DNA of 64,000 nucleotides from Ardenticatenaceae bacterium. Its GTDB lineage: Bacteria; Chloroflexota; Anaerolineae; Promineifilales; Promineifilaceae. Below the pieces are notes generated by a model, which was not told the origin of the DNA, did not search any database, and saw only the letters and a list, made by a program, of their open reading frames with translations. This document shows positions 1 to 8,330 of this stretch, in pieces (positions within the stretch are counted from its first letter, which is position 1; every line of letters starts with the position of its first letter). A program made the translations under genes and the position numbers. The DNA is taken from NCBI GenBank assembly GCA_020634235.1, contig JACKCB010000001.1, forward strand, positions 62,001-126,000. The letters are read 5' to 3'.

Positions 1-1
1 C

Positions 2-1522
2 AGCGACACCATCATGCGGCTGGTGCCCGCCCTCTTTGGCGTGGCCCTGGTGCTGCTCCCCTGGCTGTGGCGCAAACATTTGGGGCTGGGTGGGGCCTTG
101 GTTACCAGCCTGCTGCTGGCCGTCTCCCCCACCCTGGCCATCACCTCGCGCACGGTGGGTGGCCAGGCCATCGCCCTTTTTGCCGGGCTGCTGCTGCTCA
201 TCGCCGCCCATCGCTACCTGACCGAAGGCGCGCCGCGCTGGCTGAATACCGCCGCCGCCGCCCTGGGGCTGGGCCTGGCCGCCGGCGCGCTCTTCTACAG
301 CTTTCTGCTAACCCTGGGGCTGGCCTGGCTGGTGCAGGCGTTAGCCGGTCCGGCGCTGGTGGCCGAACGCCCCCGGCCGGGGCGGGCCGCCTGGCGTAGA
401 GCAGCGCTTTGGGGGCTGGTCACCTTCCTCATCAGCGGCACCCTTTTCTTTTGGAACCTGGCCGGGCTGGGCGCCGCCGCCAACGGGCTGGGGCAGTGGC
501 TAACCGCTTTTCGCCTGCAAGGGCAGTTGCTAGACTGGCTAAGCCCCATTCTCATCCTGATGCGCTACGAGCTGCTGGTGCTGCTGCTGGGCGTGGGTGC
601 GCTGGCCTGGGCCACCTGGCACAACCAACCGCTGCCCACTTTCCTGGTCTACTGGTTCACCGCCGCCGTCCTGCTGGCTCTGCTGCAATGGGGCCAGCCG
701 GCCAACACGCTGCTGGTAACCATCGCTGCCTACCTGCTGATTGGGCTGTGGGCCAACCACATCTTCACCACCGCGCCCGACCCCACGGCCGAGCAAACGC
801 TGCCCCTGCCGGTGCGCCTGGGTAAAGGGATTCTCTTGGTCTTCTTGCTGGTGGTAGGGGGCATTGTCTACTTCAATCTGGGACGCTACCTGCGCATCAG
901 CGCCTACGATGCCACACAGATGGGGCATTTGTGGCTGGCGCTGGTGGCCCTGATCTTTGCCGTAGCCGTCATCAATCTGGCGCGTACCTGGGAGAAAACA
1001 GTGGCCAGCCAGGCCACGTTGGCCGCCATCCTGGTGATCTTCATGCTCTACAGTTGGGGCACGGCCTGGTGGCTAACCCATCGTGCCGCCAATGACCCCC
1101 GTGAGCGGTGGGTGGCCGAGGCCAGCGATAACGGCCTGCAGCTCCTGCAGCGCGTCCTGACGGAGGTATCGCGCCAGTCAACCAATTCAGACGAAGGTCT
1201 GGACATTGTTTCGGCCGTGGACAGCCCCGCCCTGCGCTGGTATTTACGCCATTACCCGGCCGCGATGTTTGGCGAGACGATCCCGGCCGGGACACAAAGC
1301 CGCATTGTCATCACCCCGGCCGGGCAGGAAGCGGTCGCCCTGGGCAGCGACTACTTCGGGGCCGACTTTGGCCACCTGCGCCCCAGCGCCGGCCCCACGC
1401 CTGACCAGCCGACCAGCGTCAGCGATACCTTGCGCTGGTGGCTCTTTCACCAATCACCGCTGCCCATCACCCCGGAGACTATCATCGTCTGGGTGCGCAG
1501 CGATCTGGCCCACGGCAGCTAA
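2..1522 (+). CDS. GT39-type polytopic membrane glycosyltransferase, 5' end cut off
   Basis: The reading frame is open from the first bases of the window, so the N-terminus lies outside. The visible part starts SDTIMRLVPALFGVALVLLP, a conserved stretch of ArnT/PMT-like GT-C transferases, and continues with about ten hydrophobic segments up to residue ~360. A soluble C-terminal region of ~140 residues follows. Proteins of this type transfer sugars from lipid-phosphate donors at the outer face of the membrane; donor and acceptor cannot be read from the sequence. The acidic DE motif of GT-C enzymes would be in the missing part. The next gene starts 11 bases after the stop, and a second GT-C protein lies 1.2 kb downstream, suggesting one envelope-glycosylation locus. 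Confidence 0.7.
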   Translation, partial: SDTIMRLVPALFGVALVLLPWLWRKHLGLGGALVTSLLLAVSPTLAITSRTVGGQAIALFAGLLLLIAAHRYLTEGAPRWLNTAAAALGLGLAAGALFYSFLLTLGLAWLVQALAGPALVAERPRPGRAAWRRAALWGLVTFLISGTLFFWNLAGLGAAANGLGQWLTAFRLQGQLLDWLSPILILMRYELLVLLLGVGALAWATWHNQPLPTFLVYWFTAAVLLALLQWGQPANTLLVTIAAYLLIGLWANHIFTTAPDPTAEQTLPLPVRLGKGILLVFLLVVGGIVYFNLGRYLRISAYDATQMGHLWLALVALIFAVAVINLARTWEKTVASQATLAAILVIFMLYSWGTAWWLTHRAANDPRERWVAEASDNGLQLLQRVLTEVSRQSTNSDEGLDIVSAVDSPALRWYLRHYPAAMFGETIPAGTQSRIVITPAGQEAVALGSDYFGADFGHLRPSAGPTPDQPTSVSDTLRWWLFHQSPLPITPETIIVWVRSDLAHGS

Positions 1523-1533
1523 CGGTTCAAGAC

Positions 1534-2142
1534 ATGAACACGCTCTCCGATTCCAGCATCCTCCATTGGGCAGATGCCTGGCCAGCAGGGGAAGAGCCGC
1601 TGGCTATCCTGGAGCGCTGCCTGGCCGGTGACGAGGCAGCCTATGCGCTGCTCTACCGGCACTACGCCAGCTACATCTACCGCCTGGCCTACGGCCTGCT
1701 GCAGCACCGGGAAGATGCCGAGGAAGTGCTGCAAGACAGTTTTGAGTACGCCTTTCGCCGCCTGGCCCATTACGATCCGCAAAAAGCGGCCTTCAAGACC
1801 TGGTTGTACCAGATCGCCGTGAGCCGTTGCCGCAACAAGCGCCGCCGCCGCTGGCTGCCCACCCTCTCCTTGAGCCAGACGGAGCATGATGAACTGGCCG
1901 ACCCCCACCTGCCGGCCACGGACGAAGGGCTGCTGCTGAATGAACGAGAGCAGCTTGTCTGGGCCGCGCTGCGCGCCCTCTCACCCAAGCTGCGCGAAAC
2001 GGCGCTGCTGCGCTACTACGAAGGGTTGACCTACGAGGAGATTGGCCAGATTCTATCGATCCCCGCCAAAACGGCTGAGTCGCGCATGCGCCTGGCCCAC
2101 AAGACGCTGTACCAACTGCTGGCCAACGAAGACCTGCGCTAG
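1534..2142 (+). CDS. ECF-type RNA polymerase sigma factor
   Basis: The product has about 202 residues. Region 2 (residues ~25-95) contains LYRHYASYIYRLAYGLLQ and a DAEEVLQDSF motif typical of sigma-70 region 2. Region 4 (~140-195) carries the helix-turn-helix TYEEIGQILSIPAKTAESR. The frame is open further upstream, but the ATG at 1534 gives the normal ECF N-terminus and avoids overlapping the preceding gene. The anti-sigma gene begins 15 bases after the stop, so the two form a sigma/anti-sigma pair. Position between two GT-C membrane proteins suggests an envelope-related regulon, which is inference. Confidence 0.9.
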   Translation: MNTLSDSSILHWADAWPAGEEPLAILERCLAGDEAAYALLYRHYASYIYRLAYGLLQHREDAEEVLQDSFEYAFRRLAHYDPQKAAFKTWLYQIAVSRCRNKRRRRWLPTLSLSQTEHDELADPHLPATDEGLLLNEREQLVWAALRALSPKLRETALLRYYEGLTYEEIGQILSIPAKTAESRMRLAHKTLYQLLANEDLR

Positions 2143-2157
2143 CCAGGAACACGAATC

Positions 2158-2724
2158 ATGACGATGCTAACTCACCAACACGCCTCCCGACTCCTCTCCG
2201 ATTATGTTCTGGATCTGCTGCCGCAAGAGGCACGCCAGGCGGTTGAGCTGCATGTGGCTGCCTGCCCGGACTGCCGGGCCACGGTCCTGCGGGAGCGCCA
2301 GTTGGGGCAGTTGATCCGGCAGACGGTGGCCCAGGCAACCCGGCCGGGTCCCACCCAGCTCCAGCACCTGATGCCCCCGCCGCCACGCACGACCCAGCCG
2401 CTGGCCACCGCCATCCGCTGGCTCCGCGCCCCGGCCGGGCGGGTCATCTTCGCCGCGCTGGCCCTGATGCTGCTGCTAACCCTGGGCAGTTACCGCCATT
2501 GGCCAGGCTCCGTCCAACCGGCCGGCTGGTCCCAGCCGGCTGAATGGCACAGCCCATCCCAGACAGCGTTGGCCGCCACCACAACGCGCCAACCCACCAT
2601 GACCGCCACCGTAGCCCAGGCCGCCGGCACCCTGACGGTGGTTCCACCCACCGAGATTAGTGTTGCCCCAGCCCCGCCCCCGGCCCCGGCCGGGGGAACG
2701 CCCGTCGCCAGCCCCGCCCCCTAA
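2158..2724 (+). CDS. Zinc-finger anti-sigma factor, single-pass membrane protein
   Basis: The 188-residue product begins with a ZAS-type zinc-binding anti-sigma domain: HVAACPDC supplies the H-x3-C-x2-C motif around residues 31-38, with an upstream His near the start (LTHQHASRLL). One hydrophobic segment (about residues 95-110) anchors it in the membrane, and a Pro/Thr/Ala-rich tail would be outside the cell. It should bind and silence the sigma factor encoded immediately upstream. A second ATG two codons in is an alternative start. The extracytoplasmic tail has no recognisable sensor fold. Confidence 0.85.
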   Translation: MTMLTHQHASRLLSDYVLDLLPQEARQAVELHVAACPDCRATVLRERQLGQLIRQTVAQATRPGPTQLQHLMPPPPRTTQPLATAIRWLRAPAGRVIFAALALMLLLTLGSYRHWPGSVQPAGWSQPAEWHSPSQTALAATTTRQPTMTATVAQAAGTLTVVPPTEISVAPAPPPAPAGGTPVASPAP

Positions 2725-2762
2725 ACCCATTGCCACACCCAACGTCAAGAGAGAACCCGTTA

Positions 2763-5700
2763 ATGACCGAACTAACCCACCTTCCGGAACCATCAGAATC
2801 CCCAACTGGCCTGCTTACCCGGCCGGTGCTCAGGCTGATGAGCCTCGACTGGGAGAAAATCGCCTACGCCGTCATCTTCATTGTCGCCCTCATCACCCGC
2901 CTGTGGGGTCTGGGCGACCGCGTCATGAGCCACGACGAAAGCCTGCACACCCAATTCTCCTTCCAGTTCTACAACGGGGATGGCTTCCAACACACACCCC
3001 TCATGCACGGGCCATTCCTCTTTCACGTCACCGCCCTAACCTACTGGCTGCTGGGCGCCAACGACTTCACCGCCCGCCTGCCCGTCGCCCTGCTGGGCGT
3101 CCTGCTCGTGCTCATGCCCTACTTCCTGCGCCACTGGCTCGGCCGGATCGGCGCCCTGACCACCAGCTTCCTCTTCCTCATCTCCCCCTTCATTACCTAC
3201 TACTCCCGCTACATCCGGCACGACATCTACGTCATCACCTGGGCCATGATCGTCTTCATTGCCACCTGGTACTACCTGCGACACGCCAGGGACAAACATC
3301 TCTGGTGGTTCGCGGCCGGTCTGTCCCTCATGTTCGCCACCAAGGAAGTAGCCTTCATCTACGTCGCCATCTTCGGCAGCTTCCTCATCATCCGGCTCGC
3401 CAGCAAAATTCTGCCCGCCCCCTGGCTGCGATCGGAATTCCACAAGCTGGTCCCCGCTCTCATCGTCCTGCTGGTCGCCCTCATCCTCCTCATGGTTGGC
3501 TTTGGCGGGCTGCGCCTTACCGAACAGAACGCAGCCACCGCTGTGGGCGTCAGCGGCACCACCGAAGGCCAGGGCTTCGCCGCCGATCCCAATGCCCCCA
3601 CCGTGGCCACCGCTACCCAGGCCGCAACCACAGCCATCACCATCCTGCGCTGGCTGCAAGTCGTTGGCATGTTGGGACTGGGGCTGGGCCTCCTCCTGGC
3701 CGTCATCGCCTACCGCCCCCACCTGGAGAAGTTCCCCGAATTCGATCTAATCATTCTGTACACCACCCTGGTCTTGCCACTCATCTCACCCCTGCTTACC
3801 AAACTCGCCGGCTACAACCCGCAGGACTACACCTTCAACCGCTGCGTCCTCCCCGGCGAAGAGACCATGTCCGCCTTCCAGATCGTCTCCGGCAAGCTGT
3901 TTAACGCCGTTTGCTGGTCGTCGCTGGCCACATCCGGCATCTTGCGCTCTGGCTTCTTCCTGGTAATCACCCTGGTCGTCGCCATACTGATCGGCCTCTG
4001 GTGGAACCGGCGGCGCTGGCTAATTGCCGCCCTCATCTTCCACAGCATCTTTCTGATCCTCTACACCTCCGTCTTCACCAACCCCAATGGCTGGGGCAGC
4101 GGCATGATCGGCTCGCTGGGCTACTGGCTGGAGCAGCAAGAAGTGGCCCGCGGCAACCAGCCCTCCTTCTACTACTTCTTCATCGTGCCCTTCTACGAAT
4201 TCCTGCCGGTCATTTTTGCCCTGCTGGCGGTGCGCCACTGGACCCGCCGCCACGCCCTGAACAAGATTGCCGGCTACTGGCTGACCCTGGTCCTGCTCTG
4301 CATGTTCCTGTTCAGCTTTGGCAACTGGGTCTATGGCCGCATCCTCATCAGCGGCGGTGACGCGCCGGCAACCAGCAAAATCGTCGGCCTGATCTTGGCC
4401 GGCATCTTATTCCTGGTAGGTACCCTGTATTGGTTCCTACGGCGGCGCCAGGAACTCATGGCCCAATATGGCCTGAAGCGCAGTTGGCGTGGCCTGCTCC
4501 CCCTGGACCAGTTGGTGGGCTTCGTCCCCAACCTTATCTGGTGGATGCTGCTCACCTGGCTCGCCTACAGCATTGCCGGCGAGAAGATGCCCTGGCTTAC
4601 CACGCACTTCGTCATTCCTATGGCTCTCCTGACTGGCTGGTATCTGAACGATCGCATCCGTGAGTTTGGCCTGCGCCGCCTGCTCAGCCGGCAAAACCTC
4701 ATCTTCCTGGGACTGGCTTCCATTTTTATCGTGGCACTATTCCTGGCCATGCAGCCGCTATTGTTGGGCCAGATTCGCCTGGGTGACCAGGCGGCCAGCA
4801 ATCTATCGGGCATTGGCCGTTTTCTGGGCAGTGTCCTGGTGGCCGGCGGCCTGTTCTACCTGCTGTGGCGTGTGGGCCAGCAGTTGGCCTGGCCCCAGAA
4901 GCAGTTGAACTGGGTCTTGAGCATCTTCTTGCTGCTCAGTGTGCTGACCATGCGCTTCACCTACATGTCCAGCTTCCCCAACGCCGACTATGCCCGCGAG
5001 TTCATGGTTTACGCCCATGCCGCCCCGGCCGTGAAGTCCGTTGTCATGCCCCAGATTGACGAGCTTTCGCTGCGGCTCTACGGCGACAAGAGCATGGTCG
5101 TCGCCTGGGATGATGACTCCACCTGGCCCATGCAGTGGTACCTGAAGGAATATCCCAACCGCCGGTACTTCGGCAAAAGCCCCGATCGCAGCATCACCGA
5201 TGCCCCGGTCATTGTGGTTGGCAGCAACAACTGGAACACCGTAGAGCCGCTCCTGGGTGACGATTATGAAGTGCGCACCTACACCTTCCTGTGGTGGCCC
5301 ATTGAGGATTACCGTCGTCTGAGTTGGAACGCCCTCTTTGGCCTGGCCGATTACCAGGAGACACCGGAAGCGCCCTACCCCTCGCCGCGCGGCCTGGCCA
5401 GTGCCGACGTGCGCCGCGCCATCTGGGATATCTTCTTCTACCGGGATTACACCCAATATGGCGATGTGTTTGACAAACCGGCTCAGGTGACTACCGGCCA
5501 GTGGGAGCTGCGCCACGATTTACGCCTGTACATCCGCAAGGACGTGCTGGCCAACCTGTGGGATTACGGCGTCGGGGCGGCAGCCATAGAGCCGCCGGTA
5601 GACCCCTATGCCGGTGGCGAGCTAACACTGCTGCCGTCGCTGGTGATCGGCGCGGCCGGGTCAGCCGAGGGGCAGTTGTTGGCGCCGCGCAATGTGGCCG

Positions 5701-6539
5701 TCGGGCCAGATGGCAATGTGTACGTGGTCGACAGCAACAACCATCGCGTCCAGGTGTTTGATGCCGGCGGCGCATTCCTGCGCGCCTGGGGCGCGTTTGG
5801 CAGCGAACCGGGCCTGTTCAACGAGCCCTGGGGCATTACGGTCGACGATGAGTTCGTCTATGTGGCCGACACCTGGAACCACCGCTTGCAGAAGTTCACG
5901 CTCACCGGCGAATTGGTCAAGGTGATTGGCCAGAGTGGCAACGTGGTAGAGTTGGGGGCAGACAGCGGCGGCTATTTCTTTGGGCCGCGAGCCATTGTGC
6001 TGCTGCCCGACAACCAGCTAGCCGTGACTGATACGGGCAATCACCGGCTGCAGATCTTTGACCGTGACGGCAATTTTGTGCAGCAGGTGGGCAGCCAGGG
6101 CACCCTGCCAGGCCAGTTCAATGAACCGGTTGGCCTGGCCGTCTCCGGGGATGGGCTGCTGTATCTGGCCGATACCTGGAACGGCCGGGTCCAGCGTTTC
6201 GATGCCAGCTTCTTCCCCAGCCTGGAATGGCCGGTAGATGCCTGGGCCGGCAATTCCACCAACAACAAGCCTTATGTGGCGGTAGACAGCTCCGGCCGGG
6301 TCTATGTCACCGACCCCGAAAACTACCGGGTGCTCATCTTCAGCGGCGAGGGACAGTACCTGGGCCGCTTCGGCCAGTACAGCCCCGACCTGGACGGCTT
6401 TGGTCTGCCCAACGGCATCTTCATCGACGCTCAGGACTACGTCTACATCGCCGACGCCGGCAACGGGCGCATTCTGCGTTTTGACCCGCTGCCGCCGCTG
6501 GCTCCGCCGGCGCCGCCGGCCGAAAACGACGGCAATTAA
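2763..6539 (+). CDS. Agl23/TIGR03663-like GT-C membrane protein fused to an NHL beta-propeller
   Basis: The product has 1258 residues from the ATG at 2763; a TTG 11 codons upstream is also in frame. The N-terminal ~650 residues are polytopic and match the TIGR03663 family (flippase activity-associated Agl23). They include SHDES at residues 56-60 with the D58-E59 pair expected of GT-C catalytic sites, and DFTARLPVALLGVLLVLMPY. After a periplasmic mixed domain (~720-940), six NHL-type repeats occupy about residues 956-1245, each with a V-D/A-D-x-x-N-x-R-V/I-x-x-F core such as VYVVDSNNHRVQVFD. Six blades suggest a closed propeller, probably extracytoplasmic, that could bind protein or polysaccharide. 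The family is linked to protein or lipid glycosylation; the substrate is unknown. Confidence 0.8.
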   Translation: MTELTHLPEPSESPTGLLTRPVLRLMSLDWEKIAYAVIFIVALITRLWGLGDRVMSHDESLHTQFSFQFYNGDGFQHTPLMHGPFLFHVTALTYWLLGANDFTARLPVALLGVLLVLMPYFLRHWLGRIGALTTSFLFLISPFITYYSRYIRHDIYVITWAMIVFIATWYYLRHARDKHLWWFAAGLSLMFATKEVAFIYVAIFGSFLIIRLASKILPAPWLRSEFHKLVPALIVLLVALILLMVGFGGLRLTEQNAATAVGVSGTTEGQGFAADPNAPTVATATQAATTAITILRWLQVVGMLGLGLGLLLAVIAYRPHLEKFPEFDLIILYTTLVLPLISPLLTKLAGYNPQDYTFNRCVLPGEETMSAFQIVSGKLFNAVCWSSLATSGILRSGFFLVITLVVAILIGLWWNRRRWLIAALIFHSIFLILYTSVFTNPNGWGSGMIGSLGYWLEQQEVARGNQPSFYYFFIVPFYEFLPVIFALLAVRHWTRRHALNKIAGYWLTLVLLCMFLFSFGNWVYGRILISGGDAPATSKIVGLILAGILFLVGTLYWFLRRRQELMAQYGLKRSWRGLLPLDQLVGFVPNLIWWMLLTWLAYSIAGEKMPWLTTHFVIPMALLTGWYLNDRIREFGLRRLLSRQNLIFLGLASIFIVALFLAMQPLLLGQIRLGDQAASNLSGIGRFLGSVLVAGGLFYLLWRVGQQLAWPQKQLNWVLSIFLLLSVLTMRFTYMSSFPNADYAREFMVYAHAAPAVKSVVMPQIDELSLRLYGDKSMVVAWDDDSTWPMQWYLKEYPNRRYFGKSPDRSITDAPVIVVGSNNWNTVEPLLGDDYEVRTYTFLWWPIEDYRRLSWNALFGLADYQETPEAPYPSPRGLASADVRRAIWDIFFYRDYTQYGDVFDKPAQVTTGQWELRHDLRLYIRKDVLANLWDYGVGAAAIEPPVDPYAGGELTLLPSLVIGAAGSAEGQLLAPRNVAVGPDGNVYVVDSNNHRVQVFDAGGAFLRAWGAFGSEPGLFNEPWGITVDDEFVYVADTWNHRLQKFTLTGELVKVIGQSGNVVELGADSGGYFFGPRAIVLLPDNQLAVTDTGNHRLQIFDRDGNFVQQVGSQGTLPGQFNEPVGLAVSGDGLLYLADTWNGRVQRFDASFFPSLEWPVDAWAGNSTNNKPYVAVDSSGRVYVTDPENYRVLIFSGEGQYLGRFGQYSPDLDGFGLPNGIFIDAQDYVYIADAGNGRILRFDPLPPLAPPAPPAENDGN

Positions 6540-6559
6540 GTCTGGGGAGCAGCGCCCAG

Positions 6560-8302
6560 ATGCTGCGCGCTGCCCCCAAAAGGCCACCAATGGACCGCAC
6601 CGTACCCAGTCGCCAGAATGATGAGATCAATCTCTACATCCGCACCTACTACTCCCTGCTGCGCAGCAGCCGCGACGTCCAGATTCGCACGCTGATCGAG
6701 GCGCACACGCGCATGGGTTCCGCGCTGCACGTGGGGGCGGAGGATGCCCAGCCCGACCTGGCGGCCTTCATCTATGCCATTTTGCGCGTGCCCCCCTGCC
6801 TCAGCCAGCTGCGGCTGGTGGTGATGGGGCAATCGGAGGCGGTCTTCCGAGAGAAGGGCTACCCGGACGTCGAGAGCTGGCAGTTGGTGGAAGCGCCGGC
6901 TCGGCGGCGGCGCAGCTATTTTGATGGCCAGGAGACGCTGGCGGTGTACATTGCCAGCCGCTCCGACATCGACGACATTGTGCCCACGCTGGTGGCTTAC
7001 CAGATTGAACGGGACAAGCTGCACCGCCTGTTCCACCCGGCCGGGGTGCAGCAAATCTTGCAGCCATACACAGGCCAGATGCTCCCGGCCGGGACCCTCA
7101 GCACCCTCAGCCAACTCACCGGCATCCCCATCGACGACCTGGAACGACTGCAAAACATCTGGCACACCGCAACCGCCGCCCGCCTGCTAACCATTGGCCA
7201 GCACCGGCAGCTCCTCTCCGTGCGCCTGCTCAGCGGCTCCCTGGCCGACTACCGCCGGGCCACCCGCCGCTGGTGGCACAACGTCGCCCAAAACGTGCCC
7301 GACGTCCTGTTTGAGGACCGGCCCATCTACTTCATCTCCAGCAACACCCACAGCATGGCCAACCTGCTCAGCGGCCACGCGCTGCGCCAGGAACAGCGCC
7401 TGGTCGATTACCTCCAGGAAGAAGGTTCAGCCGGTCTGCGGCAGGAGTACGAAGATATCCTGGCCACCAACGTCCCCAGCAGCCGCGAGAACTTCCTCTA
7501 CTACGTGCAAAAGAAGTACGAAAGCGATGACGCCAACGCCCGGCCGGAGCGCCTGGCCCAAGAGGTTCAGGTTGGCGTGCGCCGCGTACCCAGCCAGCAC
7601 CTGTTCGATGTCGAGGTGCAGGTCGTGGCCCTAAACCAGCTCCAGCCCGCCTTTCTGGACCCGCGCCTGCGGCTTCCTGGGGTAGAGAAGCTGGCCCACA
7701 GCAGCGCCCTCATCATCAACATCGACTTCCCCCTGGGCATGGCTGCCTACCAGCTCCTGTCAGAAGTCTCGCGCAACATCGCCAGCTTTCGCGGCGTCTA
7801 CATCATGGGCAAAGCCGCCACCCTCAACGGCCGCATCGGCGACGTAATGATTCCCAGCGTGGTCCACGACGAGCAATCGCTCAACACCTACCTGTTTAGC
7901 AACTGCTTCACCGCCGACGACGTCGCCCCCCACCTGGTCTATGGCAACGTCATGGACAACCAGAAGGCGATCACCGTGCGCGGCACCTTCCTGCAAAACA
8001 GCGGCTACATGTCCGTCTTCTACCGCGAAGGGTATACCGACATGGAGATGGAAGCCGGGCCGTTCTTGAGCTGCATCTATGAAATGATCCGGCCGCAGCG
8101 CTATCCGCACAACGAGCTGGTGAATCTACACAACGCCCCCTTCCGCATCGGCATCATTCACTACGCCTCAGACACGCCCTTCAGCAAGGGCAAGAACCTG
8201 GGGGCCAGGAACCTCTCCTACTTCGGCATGGATCCGACCTACGCCAGCATGGTGGCCATCTTGCGCTCAATTCTGGCCTCTGAACTGGCCTACGTGGCCT
8301 GA
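6560..8302 (+). CDS. Uncharacterised protein with nucleoside-phosphorylase-like C-terminal part
   Basis: The product has 580 residues and is soluble, with no signal peptide. I do not recognise the N-terminal ~370 residues. The C-terminal part has GVYIMGKAATLNGRIGDVMI around residue 416 and TDMEMEAGPF around residue 492. These resemble the phosphate/ribose-site loops and the M-E-x-E-x-A/G ribose-binding motif of purine nucleoside phosphorylase and MTA/SAH nucleosidase folds. A role in nucleoside or nucleotide cleavage is therefore possible, but this is motif reading only. The ATG at 6590, preceded by AAAAGG, is an alternative start giving 570 residues. The gene sits 20 bases after the Agl23-NHL gene and 28 bases before a Kef-type antiporter, all on one strand. 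Confidence 0.6.
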   Translation: MLRAAPKRPPMDRTVPSRQNDEINLYIRTYYSLLRSSRDVQIRTLIEAHTRMGSALHVGAEDAQPDLAAFIYAILRVPPCLSQLRLVVMGQSEAVFREKGYPDVESWQLVEAPARRRRSYFDGQETLAVYIASRSDIDDIVPTLVAYQIERDKLHRLFHPAGVQQILQPYTGQMLPAGTLSTLSQLTGIPIDDLERLQNIWHTATAARLLTIGQHRQLLSVRLLSGSLADYRRATRRWWHNVAQNVPDVLFEDRPIYFISSNTHSMANLLSGHALRQEQRLVDYLQEEGSAGLRQEYEDILATNVPSSRENFLYYVQKKYESDDANARPERLAQEVQVGVRRVPSQHLFDVEVQVVALNQLQPAFLDPRLRLPGVEKLAHSSALIINIDFPLGMAAYQLLSEVSRNIASFRGVYIMGKAATLNGRIGDVMIPSVVHDEQSLNTYLFSNCFTADDVAPHLVYGNVMDNQKAITVRGTFLQNSGYMSVFYREGYTDMEMEAGPFLSCIYEMIRPQRYPHNELVNLHNAPFRIGIIHYASDTPFSKGKNLGARNLSYFGMDPTYASMVAILRSILASELAYVA

Positions 8303-8330
8303 CCCGGCCGGGTTCCGCCCCCCCCCTCTT

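Noticed and set aside
3036..3722. 228-codon minus-strand frame in the Agl23-like gene
   Set aside because: Gly/Glu/Asp-rich complement of a membrane-protein gene, a known artefact.
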